Source of the DNA: Cardinalis cardinalis
Lineage: Eukaryota; Chordata; Aves; Passeriformes; Cardinalidae
Assembly (NCBI GenBank): GCA_014549065.1
Contig: JACDOX010000016.1
Location: 3,362,672-3,426,671, forward strand
DNA: 64,000 bases
Direction: 5' to 3'
How positions within the stretch are numbered: the first letter of the stretch is position 1; each line of letters starts with the position of its first letter. A program made the position numbers and the translations under genes. Shown piece after piece: positions 1 to 10,780 of this stretch. Below the pieces are notes generated by a model that saw only the letters and a list, made by a program, of their open reading frames with translations, ran no database searches and had not been told where the DNA came from.

Positions 1-105
1 TATCAGGTTGCTCAGAGCCCTNTCCGACCTGACCTTGAAAGTCTCCAAGATGGGACATCCCCAACCCTCTGAGCAACCTGTCAGCATTTCACCACCCTGA
101 TCATC
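1..105 (-). mobile_element. CR1 LINE 3'-end fragment, minus orientation, cut by window edge
   Basis: This stretch reads as the reverse complement of the conserved 3' region of the avian/reptilian CR1 non-LTR retrotransposon. It carries the landmark phrases GGTTGCTCAGAGCCC, GGGACATCCCCAACC and GAGCAACCTGT, followed by TTTCACCACCCTGATC. It is diverged from the consensus I remember and contains one N, so it looks like an old dead copy. The window starts inside it, so the 3' end of the element lies to the left. No coding capacity remains. Confidence 0.8.
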
Positions 106-871
106 TGTGTGCTTCCCTCAGCACTTGGGTAATCCCTTCATTCTGAGACACTCAGACATAATGTTAGCATGTGCCTACGTGGATCTCTGAGCGAATCTAT
201 GCAAATAATTGATTTCTGAGTTTAAAAATTAAGTTCAAAAGATATCAATTGGAAACAAGCATTTGGTGACTAAGTAGACATTTTAACAACTTGATTTTAA
301 GTGATACTTTAGTAGAAGACAATACTTTTCTGAAAGTATGAAGAAGTTACTCACAGAGTTGTCATCTCTTAACTCCTAACAGAGAGATTAGATTGGTGTC
401 TGTTTTTCTATATAAAAGACAAAATTGTAATTCACTTCAATATATATTATTTTCTAAGGTAGTTCATGTACTCACTGAAATGTTAGTATGGCCATCCATC
501 CTTTGATGATTTTACCTATAGACTCTTCCATGGGAACTCATGTAAATAATTACTTGTGGAAGTTGAAGGACTTACAAAAAGTTGATCATACGTGTTCTTC
601 TTTCATGTCCAGTGAAGACCATGCTGAATACCTTTAATTAACTACATACAATCAAAAGCTTTTTTCTTGAAGCTTATTTTCCTAAAAGTAATATTTCTTT
701 AAAATAATTGAATTCCTACATTACCAATTATACACATATACATGTATTTTTCTATATGACTTAGAGAATTACTCAATGTAGTGAGCATTACTGAGGAAAT
801 TAAAATTTATTGATGCATTTTATCTATTTTTAGGTATTTTCCATATACTTCTAGTAGGAAAAAATCAAGTA

Positions 872-1133
872 TTGATAGGACTGAAAAGAGAGAAACTGAA
901 AGATGGTAGATGTAGATTAGACAGTAGGAAGGATTTCTTTACTGTGAGTGTTGAGGCCCAGAGAAGGTGTGGATGCCCCATCCCTGGAAGTGTTCACAGT
1001 GGGGTTGGATGGGGTCCTGAGCCACCTGGTCTGGTGGAAGGTGTCCCTGCCCATGGCAGAGGACTGGAGGTAAATGGTCTTTAAGGTGTCTTCCAACCCA
1101 AACCATAGCAGCAAAGAATGGTTTGATTCTATG
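872..1133 (+). mobile_element. CR1 LINE, 5'-truncated 3' end
   Basis: This is the classic CR1 3' tail in plus orientation. An AAACTGAAAGATGGTAGAT stretch leads into TTTCTTTACTGTGAG, then GGATGCCCCATCCCTGGAAG, GTTGGATGGGG, CCACCTGGTCTGGTGGAAGG, GTGTCCCTGCCCATGGCAGA and CTTCCAACCCAAACCAT. The element ends in GATTCTATG, the typical CR1 terminal octamer-like motif. About 260 bp are kept, so it is strongly 5'-truncated and non-autonomous. A short stretch between the ACCAT and TCTATG motifs does not fit the usual tail and may be an insertion or a subfamily difference. Short open frames crossing it on both strands are fortuitous. Confidence 0.92.
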
Positions 1134-4100
1134 AAAAAGGACATGCAATTAAACACATTCAGAAATGACCTGAGATTCTGTTTTACTCCACACAATGTTA
1201 CTGGAGCTGATAGTATTGTGACTTTCAGAAATGAATTGAAATTTTGCATGCATTAGTAATTTCATCCCTAGTTTTTACACTCTACTGTGGGGAAGTACCC
1301 AAAGGACATGAGCCTTCCTGGTTCTGAGTATCAGCCAGTTACAGACTGGCTTTGCTTAAAAAGAAACTTGCTAAGAGGCTTGCACCACTACCTGCAATTT
1401 CTCCTGCAACTGCTCAGTAAAAGTTTCTTTTCTATCTTCTGTAACATCAGCTATTGCCTGTGGCCAGAGACAAGATACCAAATTAGCTGGATTGCTGATC
1501 TGATCTAGCCTAAGAAATGCAGTACTGACTGGTCCAACTGAAGGTTCATCTAGCCCAAGCCATTGATTTCACCCAATTTCAGGTTGCAAATGTGCAATAG
1601 AAGGCATCANATGCTTGCCATCCATCTGGTTCTGAGGCACTGACAAACCTGGGAATCCTTCAGTGGATCTGTGGTGAATCCTTGTGCTGCTCACTTGCTG
1701 CTTCCCTTCAGTGTACAAGACATGCTGTGGGGCAGCCCTTGTCTGCTCAGACTTCTGTTACCCTTTCTGGTGTCAGGAACCCCGGAGGCCAGCTGGAAGT
1801 CAGGCACAGTTCTCCTGAGAGAAGAGTCCCAGCATCATGGTTACCTGGAAGCTCAGTTTTAGCATCTTTAGTTCACACCAGCCTGGAAGATGCAAACCTT
1901 TTCTCTAGCCCTTGGCCATCTTCCATTGGCAATGCCTGCTGCTGACACAACCCATCCAGGCTGTGTCTGAGTGCACAATCCTTTTGTTTGGTGAACACAA
2001 CTTAGGACAGTTATTTAGCATATTGCAGCTTTCCAGCTAACTGCTCTCCTTGGGTAGAAAGACACTGCTTTTTCAAACCCATGAGTAAAGGAAAAACATT
2101 AGTCTTGTTTGGGATATTTTTGGTTTGTTATGTTTTGGGGTTTTTGTTTTGGTTCAAGGCACTCTTCTCATCCTTTTGTTANTTTTTAGATAAAGTTATA
2201 ATTTCTCAGCTCTCCAACTCTGGCTTTTCAATAAGACATCTCCATGTGGAAAGAAATGATACTAATTTTATAAAGGAACAAAGCAAACTGTATTTTCTAT
2301 GGATATTAAAGATGCTAAATGAAATGTGGCAAACTACTGTAAAATTGATAAATAATNTGATTAATCAGCCAGTCAGGCCTAGGTTTGATGCCCAGCATTA
2401 GGAGAAGCATTTGAGGTACTAGAATATGTTTTGCCAAGCCTCATGGCCATAACAGCCTTGATGCCATTAGAATCACATCTTTTCTGCAGACTCCTACAAG
2501 TCATTTTTTCAAAATAGGACAGAAGCATAGCAACAAGGTAGCCTGCAACATGCTTAGGGTANGCCTAACCTGAGAAGATGAAATACTGCCCTGAAGAAGC
2601 CAGTGAAAGTTTTGTTATTGATTCCAGAGCAGCCAAGGATTCCCCCAGGTCAACTAGAGTAAATATGCCTAAAGAAAGGGCTCGTAATTTAATCACCAAA
2701 GACCAAAACTGCAGCCCTGAAATCCCCTGCTTAGCCATTACCTATCACTGAAAATGAGTGATCTCTGCAAGGGGTTTGTTAAATGCTTACACAGCCTGAA
2801 ATTGGGGTTTTGAGCACACCCAAAGCTGTCCTTGCCATTGTTGAGCCATCCGGGCTGATCAGCCCAGTGCACCAGGTCTGGCAGCACTTGGCATTGAGCT
2901 GCTGGAGTGACATCCAGAGCCTACATAGCTTAAGCCAGCAGGTTCAGAAGGAAAACATTGCCACAGTTCTGTCATGGACTAACTGCTAAAAGTGTCTTGA
3001 TTTGATTTCCCTCTGAGAGCACACCCCACCTTACAGAGGAGAACACAAACCACTACCTGACAAGCAGACACCCTTGGCCACTAAAGGCAGCAGCATCGTT
3101 CCTGCTGCAGAGCAGGCACACACAGGACTGTCCTACCCNACTCACATCATCTTCCTTTTGGGGGGGCCTTTGGGCTAGTTTTATGGAGCGAACAAAGAAA
3201 ATGACAGTTCTTAGGAAGTANTGTCATCTGTCAGGAACTTCAAATCTTTGGCAAGAGTCATAAATGACAAAACTTCTTGACAATAACTGATACAGAAAAA
3301 CTGACAGGGATCCACTGTTCATCATCTGATCATGGTGTTGTCAGTAAGTCCAGCTACAGTGTGTGTAAATCTCTGGTGTTCCACACATATGTATTTTAGT
3401 TCCAAAATCTCCAGGGAGGAAGATGGGAGCCCTTACACACTCATGTGTCTTCAGGGGAGGGTTTCTGACGTCGCACACTGGGCAGCCAGTGGCACCTCCT
3501 TCCAGGTGGAGCTTCATTCAGGTGTGATGAATGTGTATCTTCCCTGAGCCTGCTCATTTTAGGTGACTCCTGCTCAGCATGTTGGCTCTTTTAGATCCCA
3601 TGCTGATGCTCTAATGCTATGTTTGGTCCTCAGCACCTCAGGCAGGGTAGTAGATTTGGTCTGGGCAGCCCAGCAAACCCAAACATCAGATGTTGATACA
3701 ACTCCCCTTAGTCACTGAAACGTTTTGAGATCTGGCCCTTNGAGGCTGTAAAATTCAGGGTGTTTACACCCACAAAAGTGTATTATTTTTATGTTTCTTT
3801 TTTTTTTTCAATTGACAAAACAGATCAAAGTAATTTTAAATAATATTAAAAGGCANGAGCACTAGAAAAGCAAACCAGTAAGTTTCCAAACAATGCAAGC
3901 TGAAATACCACAAATACTGCTCAGGGAAGCAGGCCCATTGTTGCAGCTGTCACAGGCAAGCCAGAGGCTTCAGCAAAGCTAAAAAGCAATGCTTCTCTGT
4001 TGATGAACTGTTATTGCCAATATTTATTAGCTCAGGTACAAAGATGTGTTTGGAGGTCTATAAGTTTGCTGCAAGTTGAAAGTGATTGCTGTCTGGAAAA

Positions 4101-5075
4101 CTTTCAGGGAAGCAAGGTCATTCTGGCTCCACTTTTATGTATTTGGTTACAGTAAAGGGGTTGTATTCAAATAACTTGCTAATTTTACAGAGCATAATTT
4201 ACTCATATCACTATTTCAGGAATGATCTTAGAAACTAGACATTTTATTACAAATGCTAGTAAGTCTTCCACACCTCATCCATTGAGTCAGTGTACTGGGA
4301 CAGAGTTTCTAGCATCTCCAGTTCATCAGGATAGGAGTGACAATTGTAGTGATTTAGCAAGGTAATAAAATGAAATTATACCAGCAATTATTTGTGGACC
4401 CAGTGTGCTCTCCTAGCTGCCTGCAGCTTGCTCTTCCCAGTTCTTTCTGCACTGTCCAAGAGGAGGTCTGAATAGGTTCTCAGCTTTCAGTTGATGGTCT
4501 ATCAAAATTAGTATTCAGAGGTTGCAGCTTGTAGCAAGCACATTTATAGTCATATGAGAAGTGCGGGGCTTTATGGGAGCTCTCTNTTTGGAATTGTGTC
4601 TGTCTTCAAAAGACATGTACATAGCACAAAAGGTGAAAATGAAAGAACTGCTGTTTCCTTCTTGCTAACCTGGGTTCACCTGGGTGAAATGAGTTTAACC
4701 CTTTTGTGTTAAGAGTGCTGAACATCCTATGTCATAAAGGGACAGGAAACTACACTCTGTAAGAATAACTCAAACATTTACACTTCATGCTTTGGGCTCT
4801 CTTTTCAGTGATTTGAGCACTTTGATTTGGAAGGAAAAAAAATCTATTAATTGCCAGTAGCTTTCTGACCTATCTGACTTAGTACTAAATGAATTTGAAG
4901 CTCTACAAGAAAGGTGCTAAACATTCTAAGCAGCTTTTTGTGTGTTAAAATTTTGACCATCGGCTGGTTAATTTTCGCCTTCATGCACGGAGGAAAAAAA
5001 ATTAAATCCTTGGATCTGTGAGGTGTCCAATTTCTGTAAAGAAGAAAGTGTTACTTCCCCTTTAAGCCTGGCGCC
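1134..5075. other. Upstream non-coding stretch, no gene recognised
   Basis: No open frame here looks coding and no RNA gene signature is seen. Positions 1500-1630 (CTAGCC, TCCAACT, CATCTAGCCC phrases) faintly resemble an ancient retroelement, but I cannot assign a family. The rest is AT-leaning unique-looking DNA with a T-rich run near 3800. It lies upstream of the CpG island and is probably intergenic. Confidence 0.6.
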
Positions 5076-5077
5076 GT

Positions 5078-5122
5078 TCGTGTGTGTGAGTGTGCGGGCT
5101 GTGTGTGTGAGTGTGTGTGTGT
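5078..5122. repeat. Imperfect GT-rich microsatellite
   Basis: Alternating GT runs are broken by GAG and GCGGGC. It lies about 200 bp upstream of the CpG island. On the complementary strand it creates a short open frame rich in threonine and histidine (5189-4968), which is an artefact of the repeat. Confidence 0.85.
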
Positions 5123-5199
5123 CTCCTCCTCTTTGAGTGACACAGCACTTAGATATGCCTATCAGTAACTTAAACCCCACAAACTCCACCTTCTAAGTG

Positions 5200-5442
5200 A
5201 GGAAGCTGTGGGTTGATGGAAATGTAGTGAGCAGATCGAGACAGACAGTGAATCATTAGCAAACTGCAACGCCAGGATGAACTTGTCTGGAACCTAAAAG
5301 GAGAAAACAGGCTGCGAGTCCTCTGCGGCGCTGGGTCTGCTCAATACAGCCAAAGTGGATCTAAAAGCCGGCTGATTCCCAGTCCAAGATGCTGCTGGTT
5401 TCCCAGCGGGTAGAAGCACCACGGATGGAGCCACATATTCCA
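5200..5442 (+). other. Candidate 5' exon ending in a perfect GTAAGT donor
   Basis: The segment ends at CCACATATTCCA and is followed at 5443 by GTAAGTAG, a consensus-quality U1 donor. It contains two short upstream-type open frames: ATG at 5278 closed after six codons, and ATG at 5389 running open into the donor. It sits at the left shoulder of the CpG island, so an alternative MAMLD1 first exon is possible. The left boundary is arbitrary because no TATA or initiator fixes the start. No homology is recognised. The opposite strand also has a donor-like GGTGAGC at 5527-5521, so the direction of transcription is not settled. Confidence 0.25.
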
Positions 5443-6347
5443 GTAAGTAGCATTTGAAATCGATATGGGCTGGGAAAGTAGGAGCTGGTTTAAAAGGACT
5501 TAAACACCCTCGGAACAGTTGCTCACCGGGCTCGGCACGGTCGCAGCCANGCTGGAAAGTTTGCAGGGGCGGTTCAAGAAAGTGCCCACCTTGGGCTGGC
5601 TCTGCCCGCGGGTCCCGTGTGCCGGGGCCGCCGGAGGGAAGGGGACAGAAACTTGAGGGAGGAATTTCGCCCTCCATACTGGTCAGAGCTGAAGTCGGAC
5701 CACGGAGAGGAGGGCAGGAGGGAGGGGGTCCGTGGGCTTTAAAATGGTGGTGAAGAAGGTGATTTGCGGTGCGGTGCGGTCCCGGGCACGGCGGCGGGGC
5801 AGCCAGTGCGCGGCAGCGGGGGACGCTCCGTGGGTTTCCGTGTCATTGCTCGGGTGGTGACGCGCTGGGCTGCGGGCAGAGGCGCTGGATGCTGCGGGAA
5901 GAGGCGGTGGATGCTGTCGGGGGCGAGCGGGAGCGGGGACCCGCCGGTGCGCCCGGCACCGCCAGCCCGCGGGTTCTCGTGTCAGTGCGGCCGGGCCGGC
6001 GCAGCCATCGTCCGGGGATTTCCAGCTAAACTTGGATCAGACAGGCAGGGGAGGATAAACCCGTCATCGTCCGGGGACTCCGCCGGCAGGGTGTCACGCG
6101 TGGAGGGGCTAGCGGTGGTCCCTCTAGTATCATTTTTTAAATAATTCCTGGTATTTGCGTTGGCAGCCGCGTGCCTGGTTATTTTGGGAAGCTGAAGCGC
6201 ACGTTCGATAGGCAGGATTGTGAACAAAAGGCTCGTCCGAGCCCCGAAGGAGCCCTGGGTTGTTGCTGACGGGAGCGTGGAGCGCGGCGCTGAGCCCGAG
6301 CTGCGGGAGCGCGTGTGCGGGAGCAGCCCCGAGTGCGGGCGCTGCTG

Positions 6348-6375
6348 CCGTCCGTCCGTCCGTCCGTCCGTCCGT
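6348..6375. repeat. (CCGT)7 tetranucleotide microsatellite
   Basis: Seven uninterrupted copies of CCGT lie inside the CpG island. Each copy carries a CpG, so the tract may vary in both length and methylation. Confidence 0.95.
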
Positions 6376-7165
6376 GTGCTCGGAACAGAACGCGTGAACG
6401 AAACGCGTGCTGACTCACGCTTTAAACTGTTTTGGTTTCTGATGCTGTGGTTAAGATCGGGGCTCGGAGCAATGGCAGGGTAAACACGGCGCTCGCTGGC
6501 TCGGTCCCACGTCCCCCCCCCATGGCAGGGGCTGCCCCTCTCCCCGTCAATAGCCGGTCCCTCCTCCCGGTCCCTCCTCCGCCGCCTCTCCCGGCCTGTT
6601 GCTCGGCCCGGAGGAGCGCCGGTGCCGGGGGCACCGCGGCTTTTGTTCGTCTTTGGCTGGAGGGGGGTTGTCACCAGGGTGACTCGGAGGGATCCCGGGG
6701 AGAACGGCCGTTTCTGGGAAGAAAACGGGCTTTGATTTCCTTTCACACCGCCCCCCCTCCGGCCTCCCCCCCCCCGGAACAATAAATTAAAAGGCCGCTT
6801 TTGTTTTCCACGGTGCTCCCGGCGGGGGGGCGGCGGAGCCCGGGGCCGGGGAGCGGGGCGGGAGGCGCCGCGGAGCCGCGGCCTGGCGCGGGCAGGTCCC
6901 CGGTGCGGCGTGCGGGGGACGCGCGGCCGGCTCCTCTCGCCTCGTCCCGTCGGAAGCCGCTGAACGCCGCGAGCACCGGCGGCTCGCGAGGAGCTCCTGG
7001 AAGAGCCTTCCTCCGCCGCCTCCTCCTCCTCGGGCAGCGGGGGCACCCCGCGGTGCCTCCCCCGCCCCGCCAGCGGGGGGATTAACTGCGTCTGGCCCCT
7101 TCCGCGGGCCGGGGGCGGAGGGAGGCGCCGCGCTCCCCCCCCCGCCGCCGTGCGGCCGCCCCGGC

Positions 7166-7226
7166 TAGGGCGGAGGGCGGGCTGTGGGAGCGCCGTGAGG
7201 GCGGAACGCTCCCCCGGTTATATAAC
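7166..7226 (+). promoter_or_regulatory. GC boxes plus palindromic TATA element
   Basis: Two GC boxes (GGGCGG at 7168-7173, GGGCGGG at 7175-7181) lie about 40 bp upstream of GTTATATAAC at 7217-7226. The TATA element is a perfect 10-bp palindrome, so by itself it gives no direction, but GC boxes to its left favour plus-strand initiation near 7245-7255. A TATA box inside a CpG island is a less common promoter layout. Assignment to MAMLD1 is by position only. Confidence 0.4.
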
Positions 7227-7247
7227 GCGAGTCTTCCCCTACTTAGC

Positions 7248-7663
7248 CCCGTAATCCCCGGGTAATGCCTAATGCCGGTGCCCCGGGGGCCTGCGGGGCA
7301 GGGGGTGGCTGCTGCTCCCGGAGCTCCCCCTCTGGGCCGAGCTGATGGGGAAATAAAGCTGCTGATGTGCAAGATGGACCATATGGTGCCTGCGGGAGAC
7401 AGGGAGCCGGAACGGCCTTGAACCCGCCGGTCCCGCAGCTGGGTGCTGCCTCCCCCGGCGCACCGGCATCCCCAGGACCGGCTGCCCGGTTCGTGCCCTC
7501 CCGCTCCCGGGGCGGAGCTGCTGCCGGGAGAACCGACAGCGGCGGGAGGCACCGACAGTGCCCGGGGGAGCCCTGGCCCCGGGGAGAGGGGGAGGCCCCC
7601 ACGCACGGGGGGCTTTTCCCCGCGGGCGCGCTCGCCCCGTGCGAGGCAGCGAGAGCTGTTTGA
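7248..7663 (+). other. Candidate untranslated first exon
   Basis: The proposed start is placed about 30 bp downstream of the TATA element at 7217-7226. The proposed end is at ...GCTGTTTGA, followed by GTGAGT at 7664-7669, a strong donor. The segment is CpG-rich and holds short open frames, such as ATG 7367 closing at 7663, that resemble no known protein. From memory, human MAMLD1 begins with untranslated exons, so a non-coding exon here fits, but nothing in the sequence proves it is transcribed. Confidence 0.28.
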
Positions 7664-9626
7664 GTGAGTTACACGCGAGCACCTAAAAAAGCAGCGATCT
7701 AGTGCTGGCACTGCCCATTTTCAGTCCTCTCTCCTTGCCATATGTTTAGAAGGGAGAAAAAAAAATGCACTTTGGGAAGGATGCTCTCAGCTGAAGGAGG
7801 AGGTGGGCTGGGGGGGCGAGGTACAAGGAAATTCCATGTTAGGAAAGCATTAGCAAGGGGTGACTTCTAATGTTTTCCTGCGACTGACGTTGACAGTGAC
7901 ACACATGTGTGGGTTGATATTGGAACGTCACAGAGTTTTTAAACTCAACCAGGAAATAGTCTGTTGCTCAGGGATAAAAAACAAATAGTCTGTTCTGTAA
8001 AGCAGGTAACATGCAGTTAACAGCCCTCGAGTGAGTGAAAAGCTGTTCAGTGTTCTCAATTGAGCAGCTCAAATTCAATCCAGCTTTTTATTTTCTGAGG
8101 GTTTTTTTCTCTTTTTTGCATGTGGTTTTTCAGCTCTATTTTTATTCCTTTTAAGTAATACTTCAAAATCAGAAAAGCACATATTGGCAGGGCTTTGCTT
8201 TTGGTCCCTTGTAACTAAGTATTTTGAACTGTAAAGTGTCTTGGATTTTTTTAAAGCTAAGGTAATTGTTAGAAGGTCTGGAGAGAGATTAGTAATTAAA
8301 GGAGGCAGTTATATTTTTAAAATTTTTTTGTATGACTTCCTCTTAACACAGGTAGGAGTGTTTAATAAATACAGTGTTTTTTACTGACCCCCTTGTAAAT
8401 GTTACAGTGTGGCAGCATTTGGAGATTTAAAACGGGATTAAGAAGCTATTGTGCTAGATGNTTTCTGAATATGCAGGAAGATTTACTGCAAGAGTTCATG
8501 ATCCCAGGTGTCAGGGTGATACTCTTGCCCTGACTTAAGAGGTCACTAACCTGCCTGGGTGTGACTGTAGGACAAGAAGTGACCCAATNATGGGCTTCAT
8601 GAGAATGACAAAAGTTAGGGAGGCAGAAGGAAACACAAGGGCAAGAATAACAGTAAGAAAAATCCCTAAGTCGTCCTATAGGTTAAGTACAGCGCTGGTT
8701 CCCTGTAATGTAATCAATAAGTGTTGTATGTTACTTGCTACTCTGATAAAAGTCGCCTTAAAATAACTTTTATGAGTAAATAGCTGTGGGAAAGTGAAGT
8801 AAATCATGGGGAAGCTGTGACAAATGGGTTTATCCANACTGGGGTATGTATAGTAGAAGGCTGAGCTCCTGAAATAGGGAGAGGGGCAGAATCCCCAGGT
8901 TTTCATTGTTCCCTGCTGCTGTCTGTGTCAGCGTTTTTCAGCGTTTAGGCAAAGGTGACTATAAGTTACGATTCATTAGTAATTGGTGTGGTCTCCAAAT
9001 AAAGATAGCTAAGTCAGTTTAAATGGTGTTGGCACCCCTCCAAGGAGTCCTCTTTATATCTGACACACTTGCTGCAAACTTCTTTGAGGAACAATTAATA
9101 TTGTACACTGCTATATCATCCTCTGTGGGNAGAGCAGTGATGTAACTCACTATCAAGGCTTTCTACCTGATGTTCCAGTTTGACTTGCAATGTTTAAAAA
9201 AAAACCAAAACCATTTTGAACTGAAGGAAGCAGAAGACACACCAAGGCTTTGTGTTGAACTGTTTTATATCAATATTGATTTTTTAAGGGGGTTTGTGTT
9301 ATAAAGAGGGAGCTTTTATCCCCCTGAGCTCTTTGGCAATTATCTTCCTGCCATAAATGTTGATACGCACATAATGGATGTAACTAAAAAATCTCCTTAT
9401 CCCAGCAGAAAAGGCTGACTGTTTGTTGGAGCAGAGAGAATGCTGAGAGTGTGAATAGACAAACCCATATGTCGCTGGTGAGAGAGATAAATGATGGACG
9501 AACAGGAGTTGGTTACTATGGATCAGCACAATAAACCAATTCCCATCATACACCTCTCTTAATAATATACCAGTCTCAATGCCATTGATGGGTAACCTAG
9601 GTAGCACCAGTCAACTGTAAGTTTTT

Positions 9627-9660
9627 CAACTGTTCTTTTCTACATATCAAAGAACAGTTG
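9627..9660. repeat. Perfect 12-bp inverted repeat (hairpin)
   Basis: CAACTGTTCTTT (9627-9638) and its exact reverse complement AAAGAACAGTTG (9649-9660) enclose a 10-nt loop. In RNA, the next two outer positions could pair as U-G wobbles. No transposon ends or RNA family were recognised. The stem is too short for a normal pre-miRNA. Confidence 0.9.
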
Positions 9661-10633
9661 GGACATTTCTAATTTTTTCAGATGTTGAGCGCTAAAATTA
9701 CACAGAACTTCCTTCCTTGCCAGTAATTTTGAAGGGGAACTTTAGANCACAGCTGTAAAATGCCAAATGTGCATGATGCCACTGTGTGCTTGTAGTAAGT
9801 TTTGTGTTGTGCACCCATAAAAGGGGTACCCTTGAAAAGGCAATCGCTGAAAAAATACGTGATGAAAGTGGTTGGGTGTATAGTGCTGCCTTCATTAGAG
9901 TTGTTTCAGGATTGGACTGGCTTTTGGAAGATACCGAAATATTATTTTAAGTGAAAACAGAAATAGAAAAATGCTGTTTAATTCTTAAAAACAGCCCTGT
10001 AGAACAGGCAGTGATCAGTACCACAATTTTAACTTTCTGTAACCCATTTCAGGACTGCCAGCAGCTGAAGGAAAACTGCAAAAGAGTCTGTGCTTGTATT
10101 ATAGTCTCCTTCCCTTGTTCTGTATTATCACTGCTAGTGCTCTGCACAGAAAATTGAAGTCTTTGTCATTTAGAGGTTTCACTTTATGTCCTTGTCTTCT
10201 GGTAGATATTTCTCATTGCAGTTGCTATGGCCTGGCCTGTTAGCTCAGNTCACAATGGAAGTATATCTCAGGGTGACAGCATAAGCAGGGCTTGTGGCTC
10301 TCAGGATGTGACTCCGTGGTTTCAGAAGTTGCCAGTTACACTACCAGAGAGCAGCGCAGTCAGTGGGATAACTTGCAAATGAGTTGGAAGGAGTACTTAC
10401 TCCTCTTGGGAGCCCTTCTNACTGGTAATATTTTTCATTCTATTAAATACAGGAAAAAGTATTACTAAGTCATTACTTTCCTTTAAGAAAAAAATACTTT
10501 TTTTGTGCAGCACTTACTTGCCAAGTTGGAGTAGGTCTTTCAGAGCTGTTACCCTTGGTGTGCACCCTGGGTTATCTGCAAGCTGTTCATTGGGTTGGGT
10601 GGTAGGAGAATACACCCAGCTTTCTCCTTCCAG

Positions 10634-10780
10634 GGCCCAGCCTAGCAGTCCTTTTCCATTTTGTAATGGATGAGGCTCAGATTTGATCCAAGAATTATGG
10701 GCTCAAGGATCAGACCCTTCAGTACAGACAGGGAATGGTTGTGTGCCTGCACCCTGCTCATTCTCACCTGATGGGGGAAG
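10634..10780 (+). other. Candidate untranslated internal exon with strong splice signals
   Basis: A pyrimidine-rich tract ends in CTTTCTCCTTCCAG (AG at 10632-10633), and 147 nt later AAG is followed by GTAAGTGG at 10781. Both sites are near consensus. All three forward frames contain a stop, so it cannot be an internal coding exon. It could be a 5' untranslated exon, with short upstream ATGs (10735, 10770) entering the donor. It lies about 3 kb downstream of the CpG island. From memory, human MAMLD1 has two 5' exons before the large one. Chance pairing of good splice sites is common in introns, so this remains a candidate. Confidence 0.25.

Larger units (their letters stand above)
5300..7680. 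promoter_or_regulatory. CpG island (promoter candidate for MAMLD1)
   Basis: A sharply bounded block of very high GC with dense CpG, densest at 6500-7670, is flanked on both sides by AT-leaning DNA. It contains several SP1-type GC boxes (for example near 6855 and 7168-7181), poly-C/poly-G runs and a palindromic TATA element. It is the only CpG island visible in the window and lies on the 5' side of the plus-strand MAMLD1 exon, about 45 kb away. That is a plausible first-intron distance for this gene, whose human copy also has long 5' introns. Long open frames on both strands here (for example 7046-5982 minus) are Arg/Pro/Gly-rich and are expected from stop-poor GC-rich DNA. No single-base N falls between 5551 and 8460. 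Confidence 0.75.

Noticed and set aside
29..37. Minus-strand SF1-like TCAAGGTCA
   Set aside because: It lies within the CR1 repeat and outside the likely gene, so it is more simply part of the transposon.
1500..1630. Possible ancient SINE/CR1-like fragment (CATCTAGCCC phrases)
   Set aside because: Similarity too weak and short to name a family by eye.
5982..7046. Minus-strand open frame of 354 codons over the CpG island
   Set aside because: Arg/Pro/Gly/Ser-rich translation typical of GC-rich, stop-poor DNA; other frames on both strands are equally open, and no family motif is seen.
7082..7711. Minus-strand open frame of 209 codons, with overlapping 119- and 137-codon frames
   Set aside because: Same CpG-island effect: three overlapping frames are open at once, which real coding sequence rarely allows.
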